From Candidatus Puniceispirillum sp. (GTDB lineage Bacteria > Pseudomonadota > Alphaproteobacteria > Puniceispirillales > Puniceispirillaceae): a DNA stretch of 16,099 nucleotides. Below the pieces are notes generated by a model that made no database searches, was not told the DNA's origin, and saw nothing but the letters and a program-made list of their open reading frames with translations. Both the position numbers and the translations under genes were made by a program. Positions 1 to 8,205 of this stretch are shown here, piece by piece. The stretch spans positions 1 to 16,099 of the forward strand of contig JABJBD010000119.1 of NCBI GenBank assembly GCA_018668795.1. The letters run 5' to 3'. Every line of letters begins with the position of its first letter. The stretch's first letter is position 1.

Positions 1-2049
1 ATGTGCATTTTGCCGTAAAAATGTCGATTTACCTGCCATATTTGGCCCAGTCAGAAGCCAGATCGCCGCCGCATCATCCCCATCTGCCCCAAGCTGACAA
101 TCATTCGGAATAAAGGGCGTTTGCGCGGGCAGCATCATTTCGATCACTGGATGCCGTCCCTTATCGATCACATACACCGATTCTTCGCGCATATCTGGAC
201 GTACAAATTGGGCATCGCGTGCCAGAATCGCCGCCGCCGCCGCCACATCAAGCTCGGCCAAGGCTGTGGCCGCTTCGCCAATCTGGCTTGCCCACCCAAT
301 GACCGCTTCGCTCAAAGCGTCAAAAATCTCCAATTCCTTGGCCAGCGCTTTGCCTGCCGCCGCCGCCATATCGCGTTCCATTTCGGCCAGTTCGGTGGTG
401 GTGAAACGCACCGTTTGCGCCGTTGTCTGGCGATGGATAAACAACTCTGACTGCATCAGTTTGTCGGCATGCGTAGCGCGCACATCAACATGATAGCCAA
501 GCACGTTATTATGTTTGATTTTCAGACTGGCAATATTGGTGGCTTCGGCATAACGCGCTTGCAATGCCGCCATCAGACGGCGGCTTTCATCACGAAGCTG
601 GCGCACATCATCCAGCCCTTGATCATAGCCAATGCGCACAAAGCCACCATCGCGCGCCAGAAACGGCAATTCATCCGCCAGCGCAGGCGCCAGCTTATCC
701 GCCAATGCCAACGGCGCGACCAATTGTTGCAAAAGCGATTCCATCCCTGATGGCAAGGTGGCAAACAGCGCGTTTGTCCCAGTTTGGCTCATTTGAGTTT
801 GGCTCATTTGAGTTTGGTTCATTTGGGTCTGGCGAACCAGCCCAACCACCGCTTCGGCAATGCGCAGCCCCGTTTCCAGCGCGGCCAGATCACGCGGGCC
901 ACCATGCCCCATGGTCAGGCGTGTCACCGCCCGTTGCATATCGGGAAGCGTGCGCAACTTGTCACGCATCGTCGCCATCGTTACATCATATTCGATAAAC
1001 CATGATACCAGATCTTGCCGCGCCACAATCTCTGCTAGATCGCATAAAGGTGCCGCAAGGCGCGCTGCCAGCATCCGGCTTCCTGCCGCTGTCATGGTGC
1101 GGTCAACCGCATGTAAAAGACTGCCTTTGCGTTCACCCGCCAGCGTGCGCGTCAACTCAAGCGATCGGCGCGTTGCCGGATCAATCTCCAGATACACACT
1201 ATGCGCAATCGCTTGCAACGGTTGCAAACGTGGCATATTGCCAATCTGTGTTGCCTCAATATAGCCAAGCAAAGCGCCTGCCGCCGACAGCATCGCCCGC
1301 GAAAAATCGCCATAGCCGTCAAGACTGCTCACACCAAAGAAATTTTGTAATGTTTGCGTACCAAGGCTGGAATCGAACATCGAAGGGGCTTGTTCGGTAA
1401 TACATAGCTCATCTGCCCATGGCCAGTGCGTACAATCTTGCCCTTGCGGGACAATTAATTCAGATGGCGTCAGCCGGACAATGACATCTTCAATGCCCGA
1501 ATTGACGCTATCATCATTGCTTGGGCTTTCATCCATTATAGCTTCGACAAAAAAGTCGCCTGTTGACATATCTGCCCATGCCAATGCCTGACTATCGCCA
1601 GCCCGCCCCAGCGCGGCCAGAAAATTATGCGCGCGCGGCTCCAGCAAATCATCTTCGGTCAATGTGCCAGGCGTCATCACCCTCACAACATCGCGTTTTA
1701 ACGGGCCTTTGGCACCGCGCTGTTTCTGCGCTTCTGGGCTTTCTGTCTGCTCGCACACAGCCACCCGATGACCTGCACGAATCAGCCGCGCCATATAGGC
1801 ATCCACAGCATGCACAGGCACCCCGCACATTGGAATATCTTCACCTTGGTTTTTGCCGCGTTTGGTCAGCGCAATGCCCAGAATCGCGGCAGCAACTTCC
1901 GCATCCTCAAAGAACATCTCGTAAAAATCACCCATCCGGTAGAACAGTAAACTGTCCGGATGCGATGCTTTGACGCTAAGATATTGCGCCATCATTGGTG
2001 TCGGCGCTTTTACTTTTGCTGGAACTGATGTAGAAAGTTGTGAAGCCAT
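1..2049 (-). CDS. mutS: DNA mismatch repair protein MutS, C-terminus cut off by window edge
   Basis: MutS recognises base mismatches and small loops in DNA and, through its ATPase, recruits MutL to start repair. The minus-strand frame is open from the ATG at 2047-2049 to base 1, giving the first 683 residues. The mismatch-reading Phe-x-Glu motif is in MGDFYEMFFEDA (F42, E44). The connector, lever and clamp domains follow, and the P-loop GPNMAGKS lies at about 668-675. The remaining ATPase part (Walker B, helix-turn-helix) must lie left of the window. The first ATG has no clear Shine-Dalgarno sequence; Met19 or Met20 are alternatives, but the family usually carries a short N-terminal extension. 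Oddity: residues about 404-423 form a QTQMx pentapeptide repeat encoded by a 15-bp tandem repeat. The gene diverges from maeB, a neighbour arrangement I recall from other alphaproteobacteria. Confidence 0.97.
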   Translation of the reverse strand, partial: MASQLSTSVPAKVKAPTPMMAQYLSVKASHPDSLLFYRMGDFYEMFFEDAEVAAAILGIALTKRGKNQGEDIPMCGVPVHAVDAYMARLIRAGHRVAVCEQTESPEAQKQRGAKGPLKRDVVRVMTPGTLTEDDLLEPRAHNFLAALGRAGDSQALAWADMSTGDFFVEAIMDESPSNDDSVNSGIEDVIVRLTPSELIVPQGQDCTHWPWADELCITEQAPSMFDSSLGTQTLQNFFGVSSLDGYGDFSRAMLSAAGALLGYIEATQIGNMPRLQPLQAIAHSVYLEIDPATRRSLELTRTLAGERKGSLLHAVDRTMTAAGSRMLAARLAAPLCDLAEIVARQDLVSWFIEYDVTMATMRDKLRTLPDMQRAVTRLTMGHGGPRDLAALETGLRIAEAVVGLVRQTQMNQTQMSQTQMSQTGTNALFATLPSGMESLLQQLVAPLALADKLAPALADELPFLARDGGFVRIGYDQGLDDVRQLRDESRRLMAALQARYAEATNIASLKIKHNNVLGYHVDVRATHADKLMQSELFIHRQTTAQTVRFTTTELAEMERDMAAAAGKALAKELEIFDALSEAVIGWASQIGEAATALAELDVAAAAAILARDAQFVRPDMREESVYVIDKGRHPVIEMMLPAQTPFIPNDCQLGADGDDAAAIWLLTGPNMAGKSTFLRQNAH
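781..840. repeat. 15-bp tandem repeat inside mutS
   Basis: Three near-identical 15-bp units lie at 781-795, 796-810 and 811-825. The first two are identical and the third differs by one base. A degenerate fourth unit fills 826-840. The length keeps the mutS frame, and on the coding strand the units read as QTQMS/QTQMN pentapeptides at about residues 404-423, in the region expected for the lever domain. Slippage would add or remove five residues without a frameshift. Confidence 0.85.
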
Positions 2050-2064
2050 TATATTTTAAAGAAT

Positions 2065-2110
2065 GCATCATCCCCCAAAACAGGACAAGGGGGCTTTATT
2101 CTTTGCCCCC
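2065..2110. promoter_or_regulatory. mutS-maeB intergenic region with mutually exclusive G/C hairpins
   Basis: The 157-bp gap between the divergent mutS and maeB starts holds three G/C runs: CCCCC at 2072-2076, GGGGGC at 2089-2094 and GCCCCC at 2105-2110. The middle run can pair with either flank: 5 bp with a 12-nt loop, or 6 bp with a 10-nt loop. The structure lies 22-61 bases upstream of the mutS ATG, so it would be in the mutS leader if the promoter is farther out. No T-run follows, so it is not a standard terminator. A regulatory role is inference only. Confidence 0.4.
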
Positions 2111-2206
2111 CAAATGATTATGAAATACTATCTATCACGCCTATAGTGAATAAAATAGCGTTACCTATTTATCACTTACAATATATCATATCCCAGAGAA
2201 AAACTC

Positions 2207-4471
2207 ATGACATCAAAAAGCAAAAACCTTGATAAAGAAGCGCTCCTTTTTCATGCCAAAGGTCGCCCTGGTAAGCTTGAAATCGCCGCTACCAAACCTC
2301 TGACAAGCCAGCGCGATTTATCACTGGCCTATTCGCCAGGTGTTGCCGCGCCTTGTCTGGCGATCGCTGAAAATGTCGATACTGCCTATGATTATACGGC
2401 CAAGGGCAATCTGGTGGCTGTTATTTCAAATGGTACCGCCGTTCTGGGACTTGGTGACATTGGTGCCGCCGCCGCCAAACCGGTGATGGAAGGCAAAGCG
2501 GTTCTGTTCAAAAAATTTGCCGATATTGATGGTATCGACCTTGAACTGGATACCAGCGACACGGATAAATTTGTCAATGCTGTGTCCTTGCTTGGGCCCA
2601 GCTTTGGCGGCATCAATCTTGAAGACATCAAAGCCCCTGAATGCTTTATCATCGAACAGCAGTTACGCGAACTTATGGATATTCCGGTGTTCCATGACGA
2701 TCAGCATGGCACCGCCATTATCGCGGCCGCAGGTTTGATTAACGCGCTACATCTGACTGGCCGTGACATGAAAACGATCAAGATCGTCAGCAATGGCGCT
2801 GGTGCCGCGTCGATTGCCTGTGTGGAATTGATGAAAACCATGGGTGTACCGCACCAGAACGTCATTATCTGTGACCGTTCAGGTCCGATCTATAAAGGCC
2901 GCGAAGGTTCGATGAACCAATGGAAATCGGCGCATGCCGTTGACACTGACGTGCGCAGTCTTGAAGACGCCCTTGTCGGGGCTGATGTGTTTCTGGGACT
3001 ATCGGCGGCAGGCGCGTTGACCCCATCAATGGTCAAGAAAATGGCTGACCGTCCTATCATCTTTGCAATGGCCAATCCGGTGCCTGAAATCATGCCTGAT
3101 GAAGCCAAAGCCGTGCGTCCTGATGCTATTATCGCCACAGGCCGGTCTGATTTTCCGAATCAGGTCAATAACGTGCTTGGATTTCCCTATATTTTTCGTG
3201 GTGCGCTTGATGTACGCGCCAGCAAAATCAATGACGAGATGAAAATTGCCGCCGCCGAAGCGATTGCCATGCTGGCGCGCGAAGATGTGCCAGATTCAGT
3301 CGCCGACGCCTATGATGGTCAGACCTTGTCATATGGTGAAGATTATATCATTCCGGCGCCGTTTGATCCGCGTCTTATTTCGTCGGTTTCCTCAGCTGTT
3401 GCCGAAATGGCGATGAAAACTGGCGTTGCACGACGGCCAATTGCCGATCTGGATGCCTATCGCCGTGATCTGTCAGCGCGGCTTGATCCCACCGCTTCGA
3501 CCTTGCAAACCATCTATGACCGCATCAGCGCCAAGAAAAAAACCGTTGTCTTTGCCGAAGGTGAAGAAGAAAAGGTCATCCGCGCCGCATTGTCATTCCG
3601 CAATGCAGGTTACGGTAATCCGATTCTGGTTGCCCGTGAACATCGGGTCAAGGAAACCATCGCCCGCCTTGGTCTTGAAGGTGCTGAAGATATTCCGGTC
3701 ACCAATGCCAAAATTTCCGATCATAATGAAGACTATATCGACTTCCTTTATAAAAAACTGCAACGCAAAGGGTCGCTCAAACGCGACTGTCAGCGCATGG
3801 TCAATCTTGATCGTAATGTTTTTGCCGCCTGTATGGTCAGCATGGGGCATGCCGATACGATGGTCACCGGTCTGACGCGGTCATTCAAACCTAGCTTCGA
3901 ACATGTAACGCGCGTCATCAATGTGGCTGAAAACAGCCAGTTCATGGCGGCGTCGATGATTGTTTCACGCGGACGCACGATTTTTGTTGGCGATGTATCG
4001 GTAACCGAACGGCCAAGCGGCGAGGAAATGGCCAATATTGCCGAAGCGATGGCTGCCAAGGCACAGCAGATGGGGCATCAGCCGCGCGTTGCGATCCTGT
4101 CCTTTACCAATTTTGGCAGTCCTGAATCTGCCATTGCCGCCGAATCCCGTCGCGCTATCGACGTTCTCAAAGCGCGCAAGGTGACATTTGAATTTGATGG
4201 CGAGATGAGTGCCGAGGTTGCGCTTGATTACAATTTGATGAAATCACGCTATCCTTTCTGCAATCTGTCTGGTCCAGCCAATATTCTGGTCATGCCAGGT
4301 CTGCATTCAGCGAATATTTCATACAAGCTGATTCAGCAAATTGCCGAAGGCTCGATCATCGGGCCGATGTTGCTTGGCGGTGAATATCCGTTCCAGATCG
4401 TCAATATGAGCGACTCGGTTCACGACATTGTTCAGGCCGCCGCCCTCGCCGCTTACGAGACCTTGCGCTAA
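2207..4471 (+). CDS. maeB: NADP-dependent malic enzyme with C-terminal phosphotransacetylase-like domain
   Basis: The enzyme oxidatively decarboxylates malate to pyruvate and CO2, producing NADPH, and links the TCA cycle to pyruvate and acetyl-CoA supply. At 754 residues it has the size usual for fused MaeB proteins. Residues 1 to about 165 form the malic domain, with the metal-site stretch FHDDQHGTA at about 162-170. The nucleotide-binding domain has NGAGAASIA at about 196-204. From about residue 440 (KKKTVVFAEGEEEKVIRAA) it continues as a phosphate acetyltransferase-like domain ending in PGLHSANISYKLIQQ. In this family that domain is generally not a working transacetylase and senses acetyl-CoA. 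The start has only a weak AGAGAA ribosome site. A possible promoter (TTACCT at 2161, 17-bp spacer, TATCAT at 2184-2189) would give a very short leader. It converges on the adenosine kinase gene with 26 bp between stops and no obvious terminator. Confidence 0.97.
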   Translation: MTSKSKNLDKEALLFHAKGRPGKLEIAATKPLTSQRDLSLAYSPGVAAPCLAIAENVDTAYDYTAKGNLVAVISNGTAVLGLGDIGAAAAKPVMEGKAVLFKKFADIDGIDLELDTSDTDKFVNAVSLLGPSFGGINLEDIKAPECFIIEQQLRELMDIPVFHDDQHGTAIIAAAGLINALHLTGRDMKTIKIVSNGAGAASIACVELMKTMGVPHQNVIICDRSGPIYKGREGSMNQWKSAHAVDTDVRSLEDALVGADVFLGLSAAGALTPSMVKKMADRPIIFAMANPVPEIMPDEAKAVRPDAIIATGRSDFPNQVNNVLGFPYIFRGALDVRASKINDEMKIAAAEAIAMLAREDVPDSVADAYDGQTLSYGEDYIIPAPFDPRLISSVSSAVAEMAMKTGVARRPIADLDAYRRDLSARLDPTASTLQTIYDRISAKKKTVVFAEGEEEKVIRAALSFRNAGYGNPILVAREHRVKETIARLGLEGAEDIPVTNAKISDHNEDYIDFLYKKLQRKGSLKRDCQRMVNLDRNVFAACMVSMGHADTMVTGLTRSFKPSFEHVTRVINVAENSQFMAASMIVSRGRTIFVGDVSVTERPSGEEMANIAEAMAAKAQQMGHQPRVAILSFTNFGSPESAIAAESRRAIDVLKARKVTFEFDGEMSAEVALDYNLMKSRYPFCNLSGPANILVMPGLHSANISYKLIQQIAEGSIIGPMLLGGEYPFQIVNMSDSVHDIVQAAALAAYETLR

Positions 4472-4497
4472 CCTGACTGTGCGTCCAAGGCTCTAAC

Positions 4498-5481
4498 CTA
4501 AAGCGTTGCTGCCAATGCTTTCAGGTCCATTTGTGGCCGCGCCCCGATATGGGCAATCACCTCGCCGGCGGCAAGGCTGGCCAGCCGTCCGGACATTTCA
4601 ATCGAATATCCGTTTGTGCGCCCATACAAATATCCAGCCGCAAACAGATCGCCCGCGCCTGTCGTATCGATCACCGCCCCTTGTGGCATGGCGGGAACTT
4701 CATATTGTGCATCCCTTGTACCATAAAAGGCACCTTTGGCACCGCGCGTGACAATCAATTCGTCAACCATCTGCACCAGTTCGCTTATGGCGTCTGGCAC
4801 TGGCATTTCGCACAGGCTCATGGCTTCATCTTCATTCGCGAACAGAATATTGACATGGTCTTTGATAAAGGCACCCAGCGCATCCCGATGCCGTTCGGCA
4901 CACCACGGATCCGATAAGGATAATGAAATCTTGGCGTCGTATTTTGTGGCCAGTTCGGCAGCGCGGGCGAAAATCGCTGGCCCATGCGGTGCATCAAACA
5001 GATAGCCTTCAAGATAAATAATTTTTGACGCGGCGATTTCAGTCTCGATCAGATCGGCTGGTTCCACCTCAATACAGGCACCAAGATAGGTATTCATCGA
5101 CCGCGCCGCATCAGGTGTTACCAGAATAATTGACGATGCGGTGGCGGATCCATCCTGCTTTGGCGGATTGGCAAAGCGTACATTGGCGGCGGCAATATCA
5201 TGGCTGAAACTTTTGCCCAGCACATCATCACGCACGCGTCCGGCAAATCCTGCTTTGCCTCCAAAAGCGGCAACACCAACTGCCGTATTCGCCGCCGAAC
5301 CACCCGAAATCTCGGTAGGGGCATCAAGCGCGGCATATAATGTAGCCGAGCGCGGCGCATCGACCAGATTCATCATCCCGCGGCCAATACCATGCGTTTC
5401 CAGAAACGCATCCTCACAGGTCGCAAAGACATCGACAATCGCATTACCAATGGTAAGCACATCCAAACTTTTATCTGACAT
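4498..5481 (-). CDS. PfkB-family carbohydrate/nucleoside kinase, probable adenosine kinase
   Basis: This is a ribokinase-fold (PfkB) kinase of 327 residues, most like the adenosine kinases of alphaproteobacteria, which convert adenosine and ATP to AMP and ADP. The N-terminal IGNAIVDV strand, the GGSAANTA glycine motif at 60-67 and the second PfkB signature DTTGAGDLFAAGY at 272-284 are all present, with D278 as the expected catalytic base. AGGA sits five bases before the ATG at 5479-5481 and supports this start. A ribokinase or another sugar kinase is the main alternative, since nucleoside hydrolase action nearby would release ribose. The purine/pyrimidine salvage genes to the right favour adenosine. 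Its 3' end faces maeB, and its 5' end faces the lipoprotein gene across a 203-bp gap in which I see no convincing promoter. Confidence 0.85.
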   Translation of the reverse strand: MSDKSLDVLTIGNAIVDVFATCEDAFLETHGIGRGMMNLVDAPRSATLYAALDAPTEISGGSAANTAVGVAAFGGKAGFAGRVRDDVLGKSFSHDIAAANVRFANPPKQDGSATASSIILVTPDAARSMNTYLGACIEVEPADLIETEIAASKIIYLEGYLFDAPHGPAIFARAAELATKYDAKISLSLSDPWCAERHRDALGAFIKDHVNILFANEDEAMSLCEMPVPDAISELVQMVDELIVTRGAKGAFYGTRDAQYEVPAMPQGAVIDTTGAGDLFAAGYLYGRTNGYSIEMSGRLASLAAGEVIAHIGARPQMDLKALAATL

Positions 5482-5684
5482 AATAATCCTAATTGCTTTA
5501 CCCGCTTGATAAGCCCGGCTGAAATCTTGATCTCCAAGGCAAAAGGAACATAGGCAAGCGATATCTGATAGACAAGCACAAATGAACCATGAGATAAGTT
5601 TGATATAGATATTATGCCTTCAATTCAGGCCGCATTCGGTTTACATACAGCTTATAACGGTCATTCGGCCAAGGGACTTCATTA

Positions 5685-6353
5685 ATGCTTTTGCTGCGTC
5701 TGTTTACTTGTTCTTTTGTCCCGTTATCCGTCATCAAATATACTGTCCTTGCTGGACTTCTGGTTGCCTGTCAGCCCCAGAATATTGCAACTAACGGCAC
5801 CCCGACAGCCACAACAAAAGCTATAACCAAACCAGCCCCCACGCCCAGCAATGACACTGCCAATCTTATCGTCACCGAAACGGTCATAAAATCATCATCA
5901 GGTGCCAACAGCACCACAGGCACCACAGCCACAATATCTGGTCCCACAATTGTGGCATCGGTACCACCTCAGCCCACAGGCAACACAGCATCTGACATCC
6001 AGCCTGACAGCATGCAACCGCAAGAGACCGTGCCCGAAATCGTACCAGAAATCGTGCCGCCAGCCCCGCCATCGCCGCCGCCAGAATTCAAACCACATAC
6101 TGTTTTAGCAAAGCCAGATTCAGTTCTGTTATCCTTGCTTGGTACGGCTGACATCATCCGCACCGAAGGTCAGGTGAAAATATGGCAATACCGCCTTGAT
6201 AGTTGTGTTTTCGATTTTTTCCTGACGCCTGAAAACGGCATTTATGCCGTACGCGACTGGGCGTATCGCGCGTCCATATTAGGCACCAAAGCCAACGAGC
6301 TGATCTGCCGCCGCGCACTGGCCAAAGACCGGATGCGGCCTGCCAGTGGCTAA
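5685..6353 (+). CDS. Putative lipoprotein with Pro/Thr-rich linker and small conserved C-terminal domain
   Basis: The function is unknown. The N-terminus is hydrophobic and ends in a lipobox, LVAC, placing the lipid-bearing cysteine at residue 29 and suggesting a membrane-anchored periplasmic protein. Residues about 30-140 are low complexity, rich in Thr, Pro, Ser and Ala, including the repeat VPEIVPEIVPPAPPSPPP, and probably act as a flexible spacer. The last 80 residues form a compact domain with LLGTADIIRTEGQVKIWQYR, then CVFDFFL and a later cysteine in ELICRRAL. From memory this pattern occurs in uncharacterised alphaproteobacterial proteins. The two cysteines could form a disulfide in the periplasm. 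The signal region is longer than usual, so the true start could be a downstream non-ATG codon. The gene converges on nth with a 33-bp gap. Confidence 0.75.
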   Translation: MLLLRLFTCSFVPLSVIKYTVLAGLLVACQPQNIATNGTPTATTKAITKPAPTPSNDTANLIVTETVIKSSSGANSTTGTTATISGPTIVASVPPQPTGNTASDIQPDSMQPQETVPEIVPEIVPPAPPSPPPEFKPHTVLAKPDSVLLSLLGTADIIRTEGQVKIWQYRLDSCVFDFFLTPENGIYAVRDWAYRASILGTKANELICRRALAKDRMRPASG

Positions 6354-6386
6354 TCCAAATCCAGACGCTATCCGCAATACAGGACT

Positions 6387-7034
6387 TCAGGCGGTTTTAT
6401 TGGGAAACAGACACAGATCGGCAATCTCACAGGTGCCACATTCAGGCTTGCGGGCTTTACATACATAACGCCCATGCAGGATCAGCCAGTGATGCGCGCC
6501 CTTTTTCCATATCTCGGGCACTCGCCGCACTAATTCCTTTTCGACAATTTCGACAGTCTTGCCAGGTGCCATACGGGTGCGGTTTGACACCCGGAAAATA
6601 TGCGTATCAACAGCAATCGTCGGATGTCCAAAGGCTTCGTTCAGCACCACATTTGCGGTTTTGCGGCCTACTCCGGGCAACGCTTCCAATGCCGCACGGT
6701 TTTCTGGCACCCGGCCATTATGGCGCGTGATCAGCAACTCGGACAGGCGGAATACATTTTTCGCTTTGGTGTTGAACAGGCCAATCGTGCGGATGTGATA
6801 GCTGATTCCGTCAATCCCAAGCGCGACCATCTGATCGGGGGTCCTGGCGGCGGCAAACAGGCCTTTGGTGGCTTTATTCACCCCAACATCGGTAGCTTGT
6901 GCTGACAGCACCACAGCTACCAGCAAGGTAAAGGGATCGCTGAATTCAAGTTCAGTCTGCGGATCAGGCTGGCGTTTGGACAATCGTTCAAAACAGCGCG
7001 CCATATTATCAAGTCGCATTTTCTGCGTCATCAT
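6387..7034 (-). CDS. nth: Endonuclease III, base-excision repair glycosylase/AP lyase
   Basis: Endonuclease III removes oxidised pyrimidines from DNA and cleaves the resulting abasic site. The product is 215 residues, normal for the family. It has the helix-hairpin-helix LPGVGRKTANVVL at 119-131 with the catalytic lysine K125, the catalytic aspartate in AVDTHIFRVSNR (D143), and the C-x6-C-x2-C-x5-C iron-sulfur loop formed by C192, C199, C202 and C208. Two ATGs are in tandem. GAGGA is one base before the first and four before the second, so the ATG at 7029-7031 is the more likely start and would shorten the protein by one residue. The gene stands apart from the nucleoside genes and diverges from the nucleoside hydrolase gene across 163 bp. 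Confidence 0.97.
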   Translation of the reverse strand: MMTQKMRLDNMARCFERLSKRQPDPQTELEFSDPFTLLVAVVLSAQATDVGVNKATKGLFAAARTPDQMVALGIDGISYHIRTIGLFNTKAKNVFRLSELLITRHNGRVPENRAALEALPGVGRKTANVVLNEAFGHPTIAVDTHIFRVSNRTRMAPGKTVEIVEKELVRRVPEIWKKGAHHWLILHGRYVCKARKPECGTCEIADLCLFPNKTA

Positions 7035-7101
7035 ATCCTCTATTTGGCCTTTAACGGTGTCTGTAAGTCACCAATTTGCCCAACTATTTTTACTGGCTAT
7101 C

Positions 7102-7131
7102 TTGAAACAAACAGCTATCCAAGCGTAAAGT
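7102..7131 (+). promoter_or_regulatory. Candidate promoter for the nucleoside operon
   Basis: TTGAAA at 7102-7107 and TAAAGT at 7126-7131 are separated by 18 bp and read toward the nucleoside hydrolase start at 7198. The -35 matches the sigma-70 consensus well and the -10 only in part. It is the best candidate I can see in the 163-bp divergent gap, but the assignment is weak. Confidence 0.25.
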
Positions 7132-7147
7132 GATTTTTGGTATTCGC

Positions 7148-7160
7148 CAAGCGTCGCTTG
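7148..7160. promoter_or_regulatory. Palindrome in nucleoside operon leader, possible operator
   Basis: CAAGCGTCGCTTG is a perfect 13-base palindrome with a central T. It lies 16 bases downstream of the candidate -10 and 38 bases before the nucleoside hydrolase ATG. The octamer CCAAGCGT also occurs 28 bases upstream at 7119-7126, partly overlapping the candidate -10. A repressor site or short leader hairpin is possible, but nothing identifies a binding protein. Confidence 0.25.
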
Positions 7161-7197
7161 CCCAAGGCGCATCATATTCACATGTTGAGTTCGTTTC

Positions 7198-8157
7198 ATG
7201 CCTCAAAAAATTATTATTGATACCGACCCTGGCATTGACGATGCCATGGCCATTCATATGGCGTTTGCCGATCCACGCCTTGATGTACTTGGCCTGACCA
7301 CGATCTTTGGCAATGTCACGATTGATATCGCCACGCGCAATGCTTTGGTGCTGGCCGAAATGGCACATTATAAAACCGCCATCATCAAAGGCGCGCCCAT
7401 CCCGCGCCGCCGCCCGCTTGAGCCGCCTGCCGATTTTGTGCATGGCGCCGAAGGCTTTGGCGACGTGCCGCCAATCACCCCGCAAGGTACACCCGTCGCC
7501 GAGGACGCAGCGCGCTATCTATGTGAAACATGCGCCGCACATCCGGGCGAAATTATCATCTGCGCGGTTGGCCCTCTGACCAATCTAGCCGCCGCGCTTG
7601 ATTATGATCCGGCGATTGTCGATCACGTAAAAGCTGTCGTGATCATGGGCGGTTCGGCCGCGCCGCATGGTAATGTCACCGCCGTTGCCGAAGCCAATAT
7701 CTGGAATGACCCTGATGCGGCTGAATGTGTTTTTGCTGCCCGCTGGCCAGTGACCATGGTTGGTCTTGATGTCACCGAAAAAGCGCAATGCATGCCGGCT
7801 GACTTTGCCGCACTTGCCAGACAGTCGCCTGATATTGGCGGGTTTTTGAACGCGGCGACGCAATTCTATTTCGACTTTCATGAAAACAAAACGGGCATCC
7901 GTTCATGTTTCATGCATGACCCTTCGGCGGTGCTGGCGATCACCGACCCTGAATATTTTGACTTTGAATCTATGGCGCTTACAGTAATATGCGATGGCGA
8001 TGATATTGGTCGTACCTTGCCTGTTGATGATGCCAGCCGCCCGATGGTTCAGGTGGCTATGCAGGTGAATGCCAGCGCGGTACAGGGCAAATTCACCCAG
8101 CTTGTTGCCCAGGCAGATAAGCTGAAAGCCAACCGGGCAACAGATGCCCAACGTTAA
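7198..8157 (+). CDS. Nucleoside hydrolase (inosine-uridine preferring family)
   Basis: The enzyme hydrolyses the N-glycosidic bond of ribonucleosides to give free base and ribose, in the cytoplasm. It is 319 residues, the usual length. The calcium-binding signature DTDPGIDDA occupies residues 8-16, supplying the metal-site aspartates. AVGPLTNLA at about 123-131, the EANIWNDPDAA stretch at about 165-175 and the catalytic-site MHDPSAV (H240, D241) are all as expected. The sequence does not settle purine versus pyrimidine preference. It is the first gene of the plus-strand nucleoside run and lies 48 bp before the oxygenase gene. The ribosome site is weak. Next to a nucleoside importer it probably processes imported nucleosides, with uracil then passed to upp. 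Confidence 0.95.
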   Translation: MPQKIIIDTDPGIDDAMAIHMAFADPRLDVLGLTTIFGNVTIDIATRNALVLAEMAHYKTAIIKGAPIPRRRPLEPPADFVHGAEGFGDVPPITPQGTPVAEDAARYLCETCAAHPGEIIICAVGPLTNLAAALDYDPAIVDHVKAVVIMGGSAAPHGNVTAVAEANIWNDPDAAECVFAARWPVTMVGLDVTEKAQCMPADFAALARQSPDIGGFLNAATQFYFDFHENKTGIRSCFMHDPSAVLAITDPEYFDFESMALTVICDGDDIGRTLPVDDASRPMVQVAMQVNASAVQGKFTQLVAQADKLKANRATDAQR

Positions 8158-8205
8158 ATGTCAGGGTTAAAAGACCAGTATTAAGATCTAAGATTAGGAC
8201 ACACC

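Noticed and set aside
71..79. GCATCATCC, the left arm of the palindromic repeat, inside mutS
   Set aside because: It lies in conserved MutS coding sequence with no GATGATCGC partner at the right distance. A 9-base match is not surprising by chance in 16 kb.
121..1400. Several plus-strand open frames opposite mutS
   Set aside because: They are shadows of the minus-strand MutS frame, which encodes continuous, recognisable MutS sequence down to the Walker A motif.
2065..2073. GCATCATCC in the mutS-maeB gap as a further palindromic repeat copy
   Set aside because: No matching right arm or AGCG-rich loop follows, and the same 9-mer also occurs by chance in mutS coding sequence.
6316..6348. CACTGGC/GCCAGTG inverted repeat at the end of the lipoprotein gene as a terminator
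   Set aside because: The loop is long, it lies within the coding sequence and no T-run follows.
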